A stretch of 64,000 bases of DNA from Clostridium ihumii AP5 (lineage in GTDB: Bacteria; Bacillota; Clostridia; Clostridiales; Clostridiaceae). The stretch is taken from contig NZ_CCAT010000043.1 of the NCBI RefSeq assembly GCF_000612845.1, forward strand, positions 240,428 to 304,427, read 5' to 3'. Shown one piece after another: positions 55,495 through 63,971 of the stretch. Made by a program: the position numbers and the translations under genes. The notes beneath the pieces are model-generated. The model had not been told where the DNA came from. It was given only the letters and a program-made list of their open reading frames with translations, and made no database searches. Numbering within the stretch: position 1 is the first letter of the stretch; every line of letters begins with the position of its first letter.

Positions 55495-56601
55495 ATGAAA
55501 AATAATAAAATAATAATTTTTTTTAAAAAAGAATGTGTTCTAATAATAGCGACACTACTAGCACTAATAACTTCATTAATTTCTATGCCAAAGTTAGAAT
55601 ATATTGATTTTAAGGTACTAATTTTACTATTTAATTTAATGGTAATTGTTGCAGCATTAAATAAATTTAAAGTATTAGATAAAATTGCAATTACTTTGCT
55701 AGAAAAATGTACAACCTCTAGAAAAGTAAACTTAGTCTTAGTTTTTATAACATTTTTTTCAGCAATGTTTGTAACAAATGATGTAGCTCTAATTACTTTT
55801 GTTCCACTTACCATAATAACTAGTAAAAAGGCAAATATTAATGCTTTAAAAACTATAGTATTTCAAACTTTAGGTGCTAATTTAGGTAGTGCATTAACAC
55901 CAATGGGAAATCCACAAAACTTGTTTATTTATTCTTTTTATAACATGAATATAATATCTTTTTTAAAATCAACTTTCCCATTAATATTAATAGGTTTAGT
56001 CTTTTTATCAATTTTAATATTTAAAGAAAAAGATTTTAAATTGAATTTCAATGTAGAAAAAATAGAAATTAAGGATAAAAATAAAATATTTTTAGTAGTA
56101 GCTTTATTTTTTTTAGTAATTTTATCAGTATTTAAAATTATTGATTATAAAATTACTTTTATTTTAACAATAATTTTTGTGGTATTTTTAGATAAAAGTC
56201 TTTTCAAAAAAGTTGATTATTCATTACTTTTAACTTTTGTTGCTTTTTTCATATTCATAGGAAATATATCTTCTATGGAAGAAGTAAAAATTTTCATGGA
56301 AAATTTATTTAATAGTAGTAAAAGTACATATTTTTATAGTATATTATCTAGTCAAATAATAAGTAATGTACCTGCAACTATGCTTATATCAAATTTTACA
56401 AACTATTCAAAAGAATTATTGCTAGGTGTAAATATAGGTGGTATGGGTACCTTAATAGCTTCTTTAGCCAGTCTTATTTCATATAAACTATATGTAAAAG
56501 AAGTAAAAAACGAGAATAATAATTATATTAAAGTTTTTACTTTATATAATTTGTTAGGATTAATAGTTATAATACCTATAATTTATTTTTTATGTATATA
56601 A
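55495..56601 (+). CDS. SLC13/ArsB-like anion transporter
   Basis: 368 residues from ATG 55495 (TAGGTGAT 6 bases upstream); an earlier in-frame ATG at 55432 lies in the preceding terminator hairpin. About ten hydrophobic segments; family signatures FVTNDVALITFVPLTI and NLGSALTPMGNPQNLFIYS. Ion-transporter superfamily members carry dicarboxylates, citrate, sulfate or arsenite; the substrate is not clear. Confidence 0.82.
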   Translation: MKNNKIIIFFKKECVLIIATLLALITSLISMPKLEYIDFKVLILLFNLMVIVAALNKFKVLDKIAITLLEKCTTSRKVNLVLVFITFFSAMFVTNDVALITFVPLTIITSKKANINALKTIVFQTLGANLGSALTPMGNPQNLFIYSFYNMNIISFLKSTFPLILIGLVFLSILIFKEKDFKLNFNVEKIEIKDKNKIFLVVALFFLVILSVFKIIDYKITFILTIIFVVFLDKSLFKKVDYSLLLTFVAFFIFIGNISSMEEVKIFMENLFNSSKSTYFYSILSSQIISNVPATMLISNFTNYSKELLLGVNIGGMGTLIASLASLISYKLYVKEVKNENNNYIKVFTLYNLLGLIVIIPIIYFLCI

Positions 56602-56711
56602 TTGACATATATTTCATAAAGTATTATTATGAAATCAGAAAATGATTTTATTCATATGTTTAGAGAGTATTCTTTTTACATAAGTTTATTTTCATTTATA
56701 TTTGTTTTATA

Positions 56712-56870
56712 TATAGGGTTCCAAGTTCATCTTAATAATTATTAGTTCAAAAACTTGGACACCCTTAAGAGTGAGACCAGCTCGGAATCATTTTACAGTA
56801 AGTATTTCTTTTGAAAGCAATATATTTACAGCTAAAAAAATAGTTTTAAATTCGAGCTTGTTTCCCTATA
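56712..56870 (+). repeat. Interspersed MITE-like repeat, copy 4 (subfamily B)
   Basis: 159 bp: TATAGGGTTCCAAGTTCATC at the left, CGAGCTTGTTTCCCTATA at the right. Nearly identical to the copy at 26275 across its whole length although 30 kb apart. Confidence 0.85.
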
Positions 56871-56928
56871 TCTAACAGCAAAGAAACTTCTAAGCTGAAA
56901 GAAAACTAATTATGGGGTAAAGTTGTAT

Positions 56929-57160
56929 CTATAGGAATTCAAGTTTAAACTTAAAATTTTAAGTTATTCAGATTTCAATTGATAATTTTAATGCTAAGTT
57001 TTTTTAAAATTTATAATGGACAATGAATGTGAAAATTAGAAATGAATAATATTAACCATCATTGTTAATTGGTTGCAAATGCCATGATAGGAATAAACTT
57101 TAATTATAGAATTATCATTTGATAAAGGGATTATTTAAAATTTAAGCTTGGAATTTTATA
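56929..57160 (+). repeat. Interspersed MITE-like repeat, copy 11
   Basis: CTATAGGAATTCAAGTT at the left, TTTAAGCTTGGAATTTTATA at the right, with ATTTTAAGTTATTCAGATTT inside. Lies 58 bases after copy 4, so two copies stand in tandem before the hydrogenase maturation operon. Confidence 0.75.
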
Positions 57161-57174
57161 TTATTTATGATTTC

Positions 57175-57220
57175 AAAACCTAGTTTTCTTTATTTAAAGA
57201 AAACTAGGTTTTTATTTTTT
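57175..57220 (+). terminator. Strong hairpin terminator just before the hyd maturation operon
   Basis: Perfect 18-bp stem (57175-57192 with 57195-57212), then T5 and T6. It lies only ~10 bases before the AAGGGGAG ribosome site and ~570 bases after the previous gene, so it may act as a leader attenuator. Confidence 0.7.
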
Positions 57221-57237
57221 ATTAAGGGGAGATTAAT

Positions 57238-57489
57238 ATGAAAAAAATAGCAGTAATAAGTGCAATTTTAGAAAATCCTACAGAATGTCAAATTGAATTT
57301 AATAAAATTATTACAAATTTTAGAGGAAGCATACGTGGAAGAATGGGTATACCTTTTGAAGAAGGTGTTTCTGTAATATCTATAGTAGTAACTGGTGATT
57401 TAGATGAAATTAATAGTCTTACTGGAAAACTTGGAAATATAAATGGTGTTTCAGTTAAAACATCTATATCAAAAGTAGAACTTAATTAG
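57238..57489 (+). CDS. Iron-only hydrogenase system regulator, TM1266-type
   Basis: 83 residues with an ACT/NikR-C-like fold (KKIAVISAILENPTECQIEF, GRMGIPFEEGVSVISIVVTG). The family occurs next to HydE/G/F or HydA and is proposed to be a regulator without its own DNA-binding domain. First gene of the maturation operon, 12 bases before hydE. Confidence 0.9.
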   Translation: MKKIAVISAILENPTECQIEFNKIITNFRGSIRGRMGIPFEEGVSVISIVVTGDLDEINSLTGKLGNINGVSVKTSISKVELN

Positions 57490-57501
57490 GAAATAAGCTA
57501 A

Positions 57502-58557
57502 ATGAGTATTTTGAAAGTAAATAAATATATAGAAGAATTATATAAAACTAATAATTTAGAGGATGAAAAGATTCTATATATACTAGATAATTTGAATTCA
57601 GAAAATAGAGAATTTTTGATAAAAAAAGCTAATGAAACTAGGCTAAAGTTTTATGGTAATAAAGTATATATTAGGGGATTAATAGAATTTAGTAATTATT
57701 GCATTAAAAATTGTTTATATTGCGGAATAAGATGTTCCAATAAATATGCTCATAGATATAGATTATCATTAGATGAAATTATGACTTCTGTAAAAACTGG
57801 TGATAAATTAGGATATAAAACATTTGTCCTTCAAAGTGGTGAAGATCCATACTTTGATGATAATAAAATGATAGAGATTATAAAGAATATAAAGAAAGAG
57901 TGTCCTAATTCTGCAATTACACTTTCATTAGGAGAAAAAAGTTATGACTCTTATGAGAAAATGTTTAAGGCTGGTGCAAATAGATATCTTTTGAGACATG
58001 AGACTGCTAACAATGAACTTTATAATAGATTTCATCCTGATGCTAGTTTTGAAAATAGACGTAAGTGTCTTTTAAACTTAAGAAAAATTGGTTATGAAAT
58101 TGGGGCCGGTTTTATGGTAGGACTTCCTTTTCAAAAAAATGAGCATTTAGTTCAGGATTTAAGATATATAAAAGAGCTTAATCCACATATGTGTGGTATA
58201 GGTCCTTTTATTCCTCATAAAGATACTGAGCTTAAAAATGAATGCTCTGGAACTGTAGAAAAAACTATTGTAATGTTAGCATTAATTAGATTATTAAGTC
58301 CTAAAATTTTACTTCCAGCCACGACAGCACTTGGTACATTAGATAAATTTGGACGAGAAAAAGGTATAAAAGCTGGTGCAAATGTTATTATGCCTAATCT
58401 TTCTCCAATAGAAGTTAGAAATAAATACTTACTATATAACAATAAAGCATATACAAATGGGGAATCCGCAGAGTGTAAATTAGAAATAGAAAATAGTCTT
58501 AAATCTATCGGATTTGAAATAGATGAGAGTATAGGTAATAGTAAAATTAAAGATTGA
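57502..58557 (+). CDS. hydE: [FeFe]-hydrogenase maturase HydE (radical SAM)
   Basis: 351 residues. Radical-SAM cluster motif CIKNCLYCG (Cys67, Cys71, Cys74). LQSGEDPYFDD, LSLGE and MVGLPFQ are typical. HydE takes part in making the azadithiolate bridge of the H-cluster. Stop overlaps the region of the hydG ribosome site. Confidence 0.94.
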   Translation: MSILKVNKYIEELYKTNNLEDEKILYILDNLNSENREFLIKKANETRLKFYGNKVYIRGLIEFSNYCIKNCLYCGIRCSNKYAHRYRLSLDEIMTSVKTGDKLGYKTFVLQSGEDPYFDDNKMIEIIKNIKKECPNSAITLSLGEKSYDSYEKMFKAGANRYLLRHETANNELYNRFHPDASFENRRKCLLNLRKIGYEIGAGFMVGLPFQKNEHLVQDLRYIKELNPHMCGIGPFIPHKDTELKNECSGTVEKTIVMLALIRLLSPKILLPATTALGTLDKFGREKGIKAGANVIMPNLSPIEVRNKYLLYNNKAYTNGESAECKLEIENSLKSIGFEIDESIGNSKIKD

Positions 58558-58571
58558 AAGTAGGGGATTTT

Positions 58572-59948
58572 ATGTTTATTAATAATGATTATATAGAAAA
58601 TATTTTACAAGATGCTAAAACTGCAACAAAAGAAGATATTCAAAAAGTTTTAGAAAAGGCTAAGATAAAAAAAGGTTTAACTCATAAAGATATTGCTGTA
58701 CTTCTTCAAATTAAAGACTCAAAACAAATAGAGGAAATGTATAAAATAGCTGGTGAAATAAAAGAAAGTATTTATGGTAAAAGAATAGTTTTATTTGCAC
58801 CTCTTTATGTTAGTGATTATTGTGTTAATAACTGTGTCTATTGTGGTTACAAAAGATGTAATAAATTTGAAAGAAGAAAATTAAGTCAAAGTGAAGTTGC
58901 TAAAGAAGTTAAAATTTTAGAAAAAATGGGTCATAAAAGACTGGCTTTAGAACTTGGGGAAGATCCTGTTAATGCACCTATCGAGTATGTTCTTGAATGT
59001 TTAGATACTATTTATAAAACTCAAAATAAAAATGGAGAAATTAGAAGAGTTAATGTAAACATAGCTGCTACAACAGTTGAAAATTATAGAAAACTTAAAA
59101 ATGCAAATATCGGAACTTATATACTTTTTCAAGAAACTTATAATAAAAATTCTTATGATAAAATGCATCCAAATTCACTTAAATCAGACTATGAATATCA
59201 TTTAACAGCCTTTGATAGAGCAATGGAAGGTGGAATTGATGATGTAGGTGGCGGTGTGCTTTTTGGACTTTCAGACTACAAATATGAAGTTTTATCACTA
59301 ATGATACACAATGAACATCTAGAAGAAAAATTTAATGTTGGATTTCATACTATATCCGTTCCTAGATTACGTAAAGCTGAAGGTATGGATTTGAAACAAT
59401 TTCCTCATTTAGTTGATGATGAAACTTTCAAGAAAATTATTGCAATAATAAGAATAGCAGTTCCTTTTACAGGTATAATACTTTCTACTAGAGAAAGTGA
59501 AAGTATGAGATGTGAAGCACTTAAATATGGTGTATCTCAAGTCAGTGCAGGTTCTAATACTGGTGTAGGTGGATATGAAAAAGAGGAAAATGGGGAAAAT
59601 GTTGAGCAATTTAAAACTGCAGATAGAAGAACACCATTAGAAGTTTTAAATGAATTGTTAGATGATGGATATATTCCAAGTTATTGTACTGCGTGTTATA
59701 GAAAAGGTAGAACTGGTGAAAGGTTTATGAGCCTTGCAAAATCTGGTGAGATACAAAATGTATGCGAACCTAATGCTATGACAACCTTAATGGAATATGC
59801 ATTAGATTATGGCGACAAAGCCTTTATTGAAAAAGTAGAAAAAACTATATTAAATAATTTAGATCATATAAAAAGGGAAGACATTAAAGACTTAGTTAAA
59901 TCTAATTTAGAAAAATTAAAAAAAGGTTATAGAGATTTATATATTTAA
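58572..59948 (+). CDS. hydG: [FeFe]-hydrogenase maturase HydG (radical SAM tyrosine lyase)
   Basis: 458 residues from ATG 58572 (AGGGGATTT upstream; the TTG at 58554 overlaps the hydE stop without a site). Radical-SAM motif CVNNCVYCG (Cys84, Cys88, Cys91), C-terminal second-cluster motif CTACYRKGRTG plus a later Cys (VCEPNA). Cleaves tyrosine to give CO and CN ligands. Confidence 0.95.
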   Translation: MFINNDYIENILQDAKTATKEDIQKVLEKAKIKKGLTHKDIAVLLQIKDSKQIEEMYKIAGEIKESIYGKRIVLFAPLYVSDYCVNNCVYCGYKRCNKFERRKLSQSEVAKEVKILEKMGHKRLALELGEDPVNAPIEYVLECLDTIYKTQNKNGEIRRVNVNIAATTVENYRKLKNANIGTYILFQETYNKNSYDKMHPNSLKSDYEYHLTAFDRAMEGGIDDVGGGVLFGLSDYKYEVLSLMIHNEHLEEKFNVGFHTISVPRLRKAEGMDLKQFPHLVDDETFKKIIAIIRIAVPFTGIILSTRESESMRCEALKYGVSQVSAGSNTGVGGYEKEENGENVEQFKTADRRTPLEVLNELLDDGYIPSYCTACYRKGRTGERFMSLAKSGEIQNVCEPNAMTTLMEYALDYGDKAFIEKVEKTILNNLDHIKREDIKDLVKSNLEKLKKGYRDLYI

Positions 59949-59958
59949 GGAGAATTTT

Positions 59959-61149
59959 ATGAATAATACGCCTAATTCTAATAGAAAACACATTGGCATA
60001 TATGGTAAAGCTAATGTTGGTAAATCATCAATAATAAATAAACTCTTAAATCAAGATATTTCTTTAGTTTCTAAAGTCAAAGGTACAACAACTGATCCAG
60101 TTTTAAAAGCAATGGAATTATTACCTATAGGACCAGTACTTTTTATAGATACTGCTGGCATTGATGATAATAGTGAACTTTCTAAACTTAGAATTAATAA
60201 AACTTTAGAAATGCTTACTAAAACCGACTTTGCAATTTATGTTATAGATTCTTTAGATATAGATTTGTCTTATTATGAAAAAATGAAGTTAAATTTTAAA
60301 AAATTTAATATACCTCACTTATTAGTTTTTAATAAAATTGATAAATTAAGTGATGAAGATTTGAAGAAGCTAAAAGATAAATTTAGAAATGCCCAATTTA
60401 TATCAACTACTACAGATATAGGTATAGACATTTTTAAAAATGAACTCATAGAAAATCTAAAACACTTAGATGAGGAGTTACCTTTAATTGGAGATTTGCT
60501 TTCTTATAATGACAAGATTATATTAGTAGTCCCAATAGACTCTGAAGCTCCAAAAGGTAGATTGATACTTCCACAAGTACAATGTATAAGAGAATGTTTA
60601 GATTATGGTGCAAAAGCATACGTTGTAAGAGATACTGAACTTGAGTATGCATTAAATGATATTACGGATGTTAAGCTTGTAATAACTGATTCTCAAGCTT
60701 TCAAAAAAGTTTCATCTATAGTTAATTCTTCAATAAATTTGACAAGTTTTTCTATTCTTTTTGCTAGACAAAAAGGAGATTTAAATACTTTTATAGAAGG
60801 TGCTAAAAGTATAAAATTTTTAAATGATAAATCTAAAGTTCTAATTTGTGAAAATTGTACTCACAATACATCACATGAAGACATTGGAAGAATTAAAATA
60901 CCTAATATGATTAATAAATTTACTAATCTTAAACTTCAATATGATTTTAAAAGTGGTTGTGATTTTCCATTAAATATTAAAGATTATGATTTAGTAATTC
61001 ATTGTGGTGGATGCATGGTAAATAGGAAAACTATTATAAATAGAATAGCCTTATGTAAGGAGCAAAACGTTCCAATAACTAATTATGGTATTTTAATCGC
61101 ATATATAACTGGTATTTTAAATAGAGCTACTAATATGCTTATTAAATAA
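59959..61149 (+). CDS. hydF: [FeFe]-hydrogenase maturation GTPase HydF
   Basis: 396 residues. P-loop GKANVGKSS at 16-24, switch KGTTTDP, DTAG (IDTAGIDD), NKID. The C-terminal cluster part has CENCTH and HCGGC. Scaffold that delivers the 2Fe subcluster to HydA. Last gene of the operon; no hydA is in the window. Confidence 0.95.
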   Translation: MNNTPNSNRKHIGIYGKANVGKSSIINKLLNQDISLVSKVKGTTTDPVLKAMELLPIGPVLFIDTAGIDDNSELSKLRINKTLEMLTKTDFAIYVIDSLDIDLSYYEKMKLNFKKFNIPHLLVFNKIDKLSDEDLKKLKDKFRNAQFISTTTDIGIDIFKNELIENLKHLDEELPLIGDLLSYNDKIILVVPIDSEAPKGRLILPQVQCIRECLDYGAKAYVVRDTELEYALNDITDVKLVITDSQAFKKVSSIVNSSINLTSFSILFARQKGDLNTFIEGAKSIKFLNDKSKVLICENCTHNTSHEDIGRIKIPNMINKFTNLKLQYDFKSGCDFPLNIKDYDLVIHCGGCMVNRKTIINRIALCKEQNVPITNYGILIAYITGILNRATNMLIK

Positions 61150-61171
61150 AGTATCTATTCTAAGCTTAATA

Positions 61172-61208
61172 AAAAAGTGATTTTATATCTAAAAATCACT
61201 TTTTTATT
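61172..61208 (+). terminator. Intrinsic terminator
   Basis: 13-bp stem AAAAAGTGATTTT/AAAATCACTTTTT. Confidence 0.8.
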
Positions 61209-61226
61209 ATATATAAATTTACATTA

Positions 61227-61410
61227 CTATAGTGTTCCAAACTTAAATTTAAAGTAATCTCTTTATCAAATGATACTATTAAACTTATAGTTTATTCTAT
61301 TATCATGTTGATAACCAAGTGAAAAGTGCAATTGTTTCAACCTTGTCTAATGACGTTTGGATATATTATCTTATAGTTCTAAACTGATTACAAATAAAAA
61401 AGTAGGAATT
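61227..61410 (-). repeat. Interspersed repeat, copy 10, reversed
   Basis: Starts CTATAGTGTTCCAAACTTAA. The segment AATCTCTTTATCAAATGATA is the reverse complement of the TATCATTTGA...AGATTA part of the copies at 1415 and 20059. The far end is weak (AGTAGGAATTAAATTT). Confidence 0.6.
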
Positions 61411-61545
61411 AAATTTTAAACTAATACTATCAATTAATAAATGTATAAATTAAAATATAAAATATTTATAAAGTTATATAGTATATTAAAATTTGTTGTA
61501 TAATATACTATATTATGAAAAATTTTAAAATGTTGGAGGTATAAA

Positions 61546-62208
61546 ATGAGCACTAATTATGTAGCTAATTCTACATTAAGAGAAAACGCACGAAATCAGT
61601 TAAAAGGTCATTGGGGTGCACCTATATTAGTATGTTTAATAATAGGATTATTTAAATGGGGACTAGAGTTTATTTTTGGGAAAATAGATATATATCATTT
61701 TGAATTTGGATTAAATCTTGTTCCAAGTACACATCTATTTTCAGTAAATATACTAATAGATGTTCTTCTATTTGCACCTCTATATTTAGGCTTGGCAATA
61801 TGCTTTTTAAAATTTATAAGAGTTAGAGATTTTGATTTAGAGGACTTATTTAAAGGATTTAGTAATTATGTAACATCATTAATTGCACAAGTATTAATGA
61901 CTATATTTATGGCATTATGGACTTTATTACTTATAATTCCGGGTATTATTGCTGGAATTAAATATTCAATGACATTTTATATAATAGCAGATAATCCTGA
62001 AATTTCTGCATTAGATGCTATTGATAAAAGTAAGAAAATGATGGACGGTCATAAATGGGATTATTTTTGCTTACAATTAAGTTTTATAGGCTGGGCAATT
62101 CTTTCTATAATAACTTGTGGAATAGGTTTCATATGGCTTGTACCATATGTACAAACTAGTAACACTTATTTTTATGAAAATATAAAAGAAACAGAATTCA
62201 ATTTATAA
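61546..62208 (+). CDS. DUF975 family membrane protein
   Basis: 220 residues, about five hydrophobic segments. N-terminal signature NSTLRENARNQLKGHWGAPI and the later ALDAIDKSKKMMDGHKWDYFCL are diagnostic of DUF975. Function unknown; often near peptide-export genes. TTGGAGGT site. Confidence 0.9.
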   Translation: MSTNYVANSTLRENARNQLKGHWGAPILVCLIIGLFKWGLEFIFGKIDIYHFEFGLNLVPSTHLFSVNILIDVLLFAPLYLGLAICFLKFIRVRDFDLEDLFKGFSNYVTSLIAQVLMTIFMALWTLLLIIPGIIAGIKYSMTFYIIADNPEISALDAIDKSKKMMDGHKWDYFCLQLSFIGWAILSIITCGIGFIWLVPYVQTSNTYFYENIKETEFNL

Positions 62209-62216
62209 ACTTTCTA

Positions 62217-62248
62217 ATACATCATAGCTTAGCTATGATGTATTTTCT
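62217..62248 (+). terminator. Intrinsic terminator
   Basis: 13-bp stem ATACATCATAGCT/AGCTATGATGTAT with a very short loop, then T4. Confidence 0.75.
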
Positions 62249-62365
62249 ATATAAAAAACTAAATAAATCATTAAAATTTATGTAAATTTTTTTCATAAAT
62301 GTATATATAATATTTTATTCATATTATAATTAATGTATATTTATAAAAGAGAAGAGGAGTTTAAT

Positions 62366-62398
62366 ATGCTTTTAAAAACAGGGAACTGCTCGGTGTAA
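62366..62398 (+). CDS. 10-residue leader peptide before methyltransferase gene
   Basis: MLLKTGNCSV, with AGAGGAG 8 bases before the ATG. Its last codon and stop (GTGTAA) form the left arm of a hairpin whose right arm can instead pair with the methyltransferase ribosome site. The arrangement suggests a translational regulator. Confidence 0.55.
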   Translation: MLLKTGNCSV

Positions 62399-62495
62399 TA
62401 TTTGATAGCAATATAACATCGAGCTAAATTTAAATGTTATCAAACATTACACTACAAGAAATTTATAACTTATAATATAAATGAAGGGGTGTAAT
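62393..62495 (+). promoter_or_regulatory. Alternating-hairpin translational attenuator
   Basis: Arm A GTGTAATATTTG (62393-62404) pairs with arm B CAAACATTACAC (62441-62452) with one mismatch. Arm B also pairs with the ribosome-site arm C: ATTACACTAC (62446-62455) with GGGGTGTAAT (62486-62495), one mismatch and one G-U. The pairings exclude each other. Confidence 0.5.
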
Positions 62496-62497
62496 TT

Positions 62498-63262
62498 ATG
62501 AATTTAGAAGATTTAAAAAATTACTGGAAACATGAAGAAAATCATACTTTTAAAGGCTGGGATTTTTCCTATATAAATAATAGAATAAGTGAAGATACAT
62601 TGCCTTGGAATTATAAAGAAATAGTTGAAAATAACATTAAAGATTATATAACCGTTCTTGATATGGGTACTGGTGGAGGAGAGTTTTTATTGTCATTAAA
62701 TCGAAAAAAAGCAAGATTTTATGCAACAGAATCATATAAACCAAATTTAATTCTTTGTACCAACATATTAAAACCTTATGATATAGAAGTTAGAGAAGTT
62801 ACTGATGATAATAATTTACCTTTTGAAGATAATTATTTTGATTTAATCATAAATAAACATGAGTCTTTTTCTTTATCAGAAGTAACTAGAATATTAAAGC
62901 CAGGTGGAAAATTTATAACTCAACAAGTTGGCGGGAAAAACAATATTGAAATGTCTAAATTTCTTCTTGGAGAAGTTCCAAATATAATCAACCATGATTT
63001 AGGTCTAAATGAACTTCTAAATGAATGCAATACATGTGATTTGGAAGTTCTATCTAGTGGTGAATTTTTCCCTAAAACATATTTCTATGACATAGGTGCT
63101 CTTGTTTACTATGTCAAAATTATTCCTTGGGAATTTCCTGAGTTTACTGTAGATAAAACCTTTGATAAATTACTAGAACTTAATAAAGAAATTGAAGTTA
63201 AGGGTTCTATATATAGTACTGAACATAGGTATTTTATTGAATCTATAAAAAGATATAATTAA
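62498..63262 (+). CDS. Class I SAM-dependent methyltransferase
   Basis: 254 residues. SAM-binding motif I VLDMGTGGGEFL (residues ~53-64), acidic end of strand 2 (ATESYKPN), motif for LPFEDNYFDLII, and the post-core RILKPGGKFITQQVGG. N-terminal ~40 residues (WKHEENHTFKGWDFSYI) are conserved in an uncharacterised Firmicutes group. AAGGGGTG site that may be masked by a leader hairpin. Substrate unknown; the leader suggests an inducible resistance or stress role. Confidence 0.85.
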   Translation: MNLEDLKNYWKHEENHTFKGWDFSYINNRISEDTLPWNYKEIVENNIKDYITVLDMGTGGGEFLLSLNRKKARFYATESYKPNLILCTNILKPYDIEVREVTDDNNLPFEDNYFDLIINKHESFSLSEVTRILKPGGKFITQQVGGKNNIEMSKFLLGEVPNIINHDLGLNELLNECNTCDLEVLSSGEFFPKTYFYDIGALVYYVKIIPWEFPEFTVDKTFDKLLELNKEIEVKGSIYSTEHRYFIESIKRYN

Positions 63263-63280
63263 CATTAGGAGTTTTTTAAT

Positions 63281-63717
63281 ATGACTAGTAAAAAGAATTT
63301 TTTAATACTTGTTATCCCACTAATACTAATAATTAGCATACTAATTATTAGTGAATATAATATAGATACAACTTTTTCAAATAAACTTACTAAATTTGAT
63401 TATAATACATTTGATTATAATACAATTGAAATATGTGAAACTTCAACTTCTAATAAATACAGTATAGAAGATAAGAAGAAAGTAAATGAACTTTTTGAGT
63501 ATTTAAGTAAGCAAGTTATAAACAAACAATTTTTGAAGAGAATTGAAAATTCCAACAATAGTTTCATAATACAATTCATCAATAATGATAATGTTTCTTA
63601 TATATTACAATTTTTGATACAAACCAAATAGGTATAAATGAAAATTTATATAAAATTGAAAGTGATACTTTCAATATAAATGATTTTAAAACCATATTTG
63701 AAGATTATATGATATAA
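63281..63717 (+). pseudogene. Frameshifted small membrane-anchored protein
   Basis: The first frame gives 116 residues with one N-terminal membrane helix (FLILVIPLILIISILIIS) and stops at 63631. A second frame, entered at the TATATAT run near 63599-63605, continues as YITIFDTNQIGINENLYKIE and on to a stop at 63717, with normal codon use. The joined protein of ~145 residues would be coherent. Either a real frameshift, phase variation or a read error. No family recognised. Confidence 0.6.
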
Positions 63718-63721
63718 TTTT

Positions 63722-63764
63722 AAAATACAATTAGAACTTAAAATTCTAATTGTATTTTTATAGA
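63722..63764 (+). terminator. Intrinsic terminator
   Basis: 15-bp stem AAAATACAATTAGAA/TTCTAATTGTATTTT, T5 tail; it sits right after the longer, frameshifted reading of the gene, which supports that reading. Confidence 0.85.
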
Positions 63765-63851
63765 GTTCCAAGCTAAAAAATGAAATTATTCAAGTATTAA
63801 ATGAGAATAGTGTTATTCCAAGAAGCAGTAATTATTTAAAACGTTATTCAT
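63759..63851 (+). repeat. Interspersed repeat, copy 8 (left part)
   Basis: TATAGAGTTCCAAGCTAAAA at the left, then GTTATTCCAAGAAGCAGTAA and AAAACGTTATTCAT, matching the copy at 53360. Confidence 0.55.
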
Positions 63852-63884
63852 AAAAATTTCAAAGAAACTCTAATGAATTTGCTA

Positions 63885-63971
63885 TTTTATTTTCAAGACT
63901 AAACGGCTGAATCGACGTCCTGTCTAGGCAGGCGCTGAACCCGTCCTTGGGTTCAGGTCTTGAAAATAAAA
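63885..63971. ncRNA. GC-rich structured element (candidate RNA or miniature element)
   Basis: A 15-bp perfect outer stem (63885-63899 TTTTATTTTCAAGAC with 63957-63971) encloses a ~57-base GC-rich core with at least two hairpins: CTGAACCC/GGGTTCAG (63935-63942, 63949-63956) and CCTG/CAGG (63919-63922, 63929-63932). The core composition is unlike the rest of the window. No coding frame. Confidence 0.5.
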
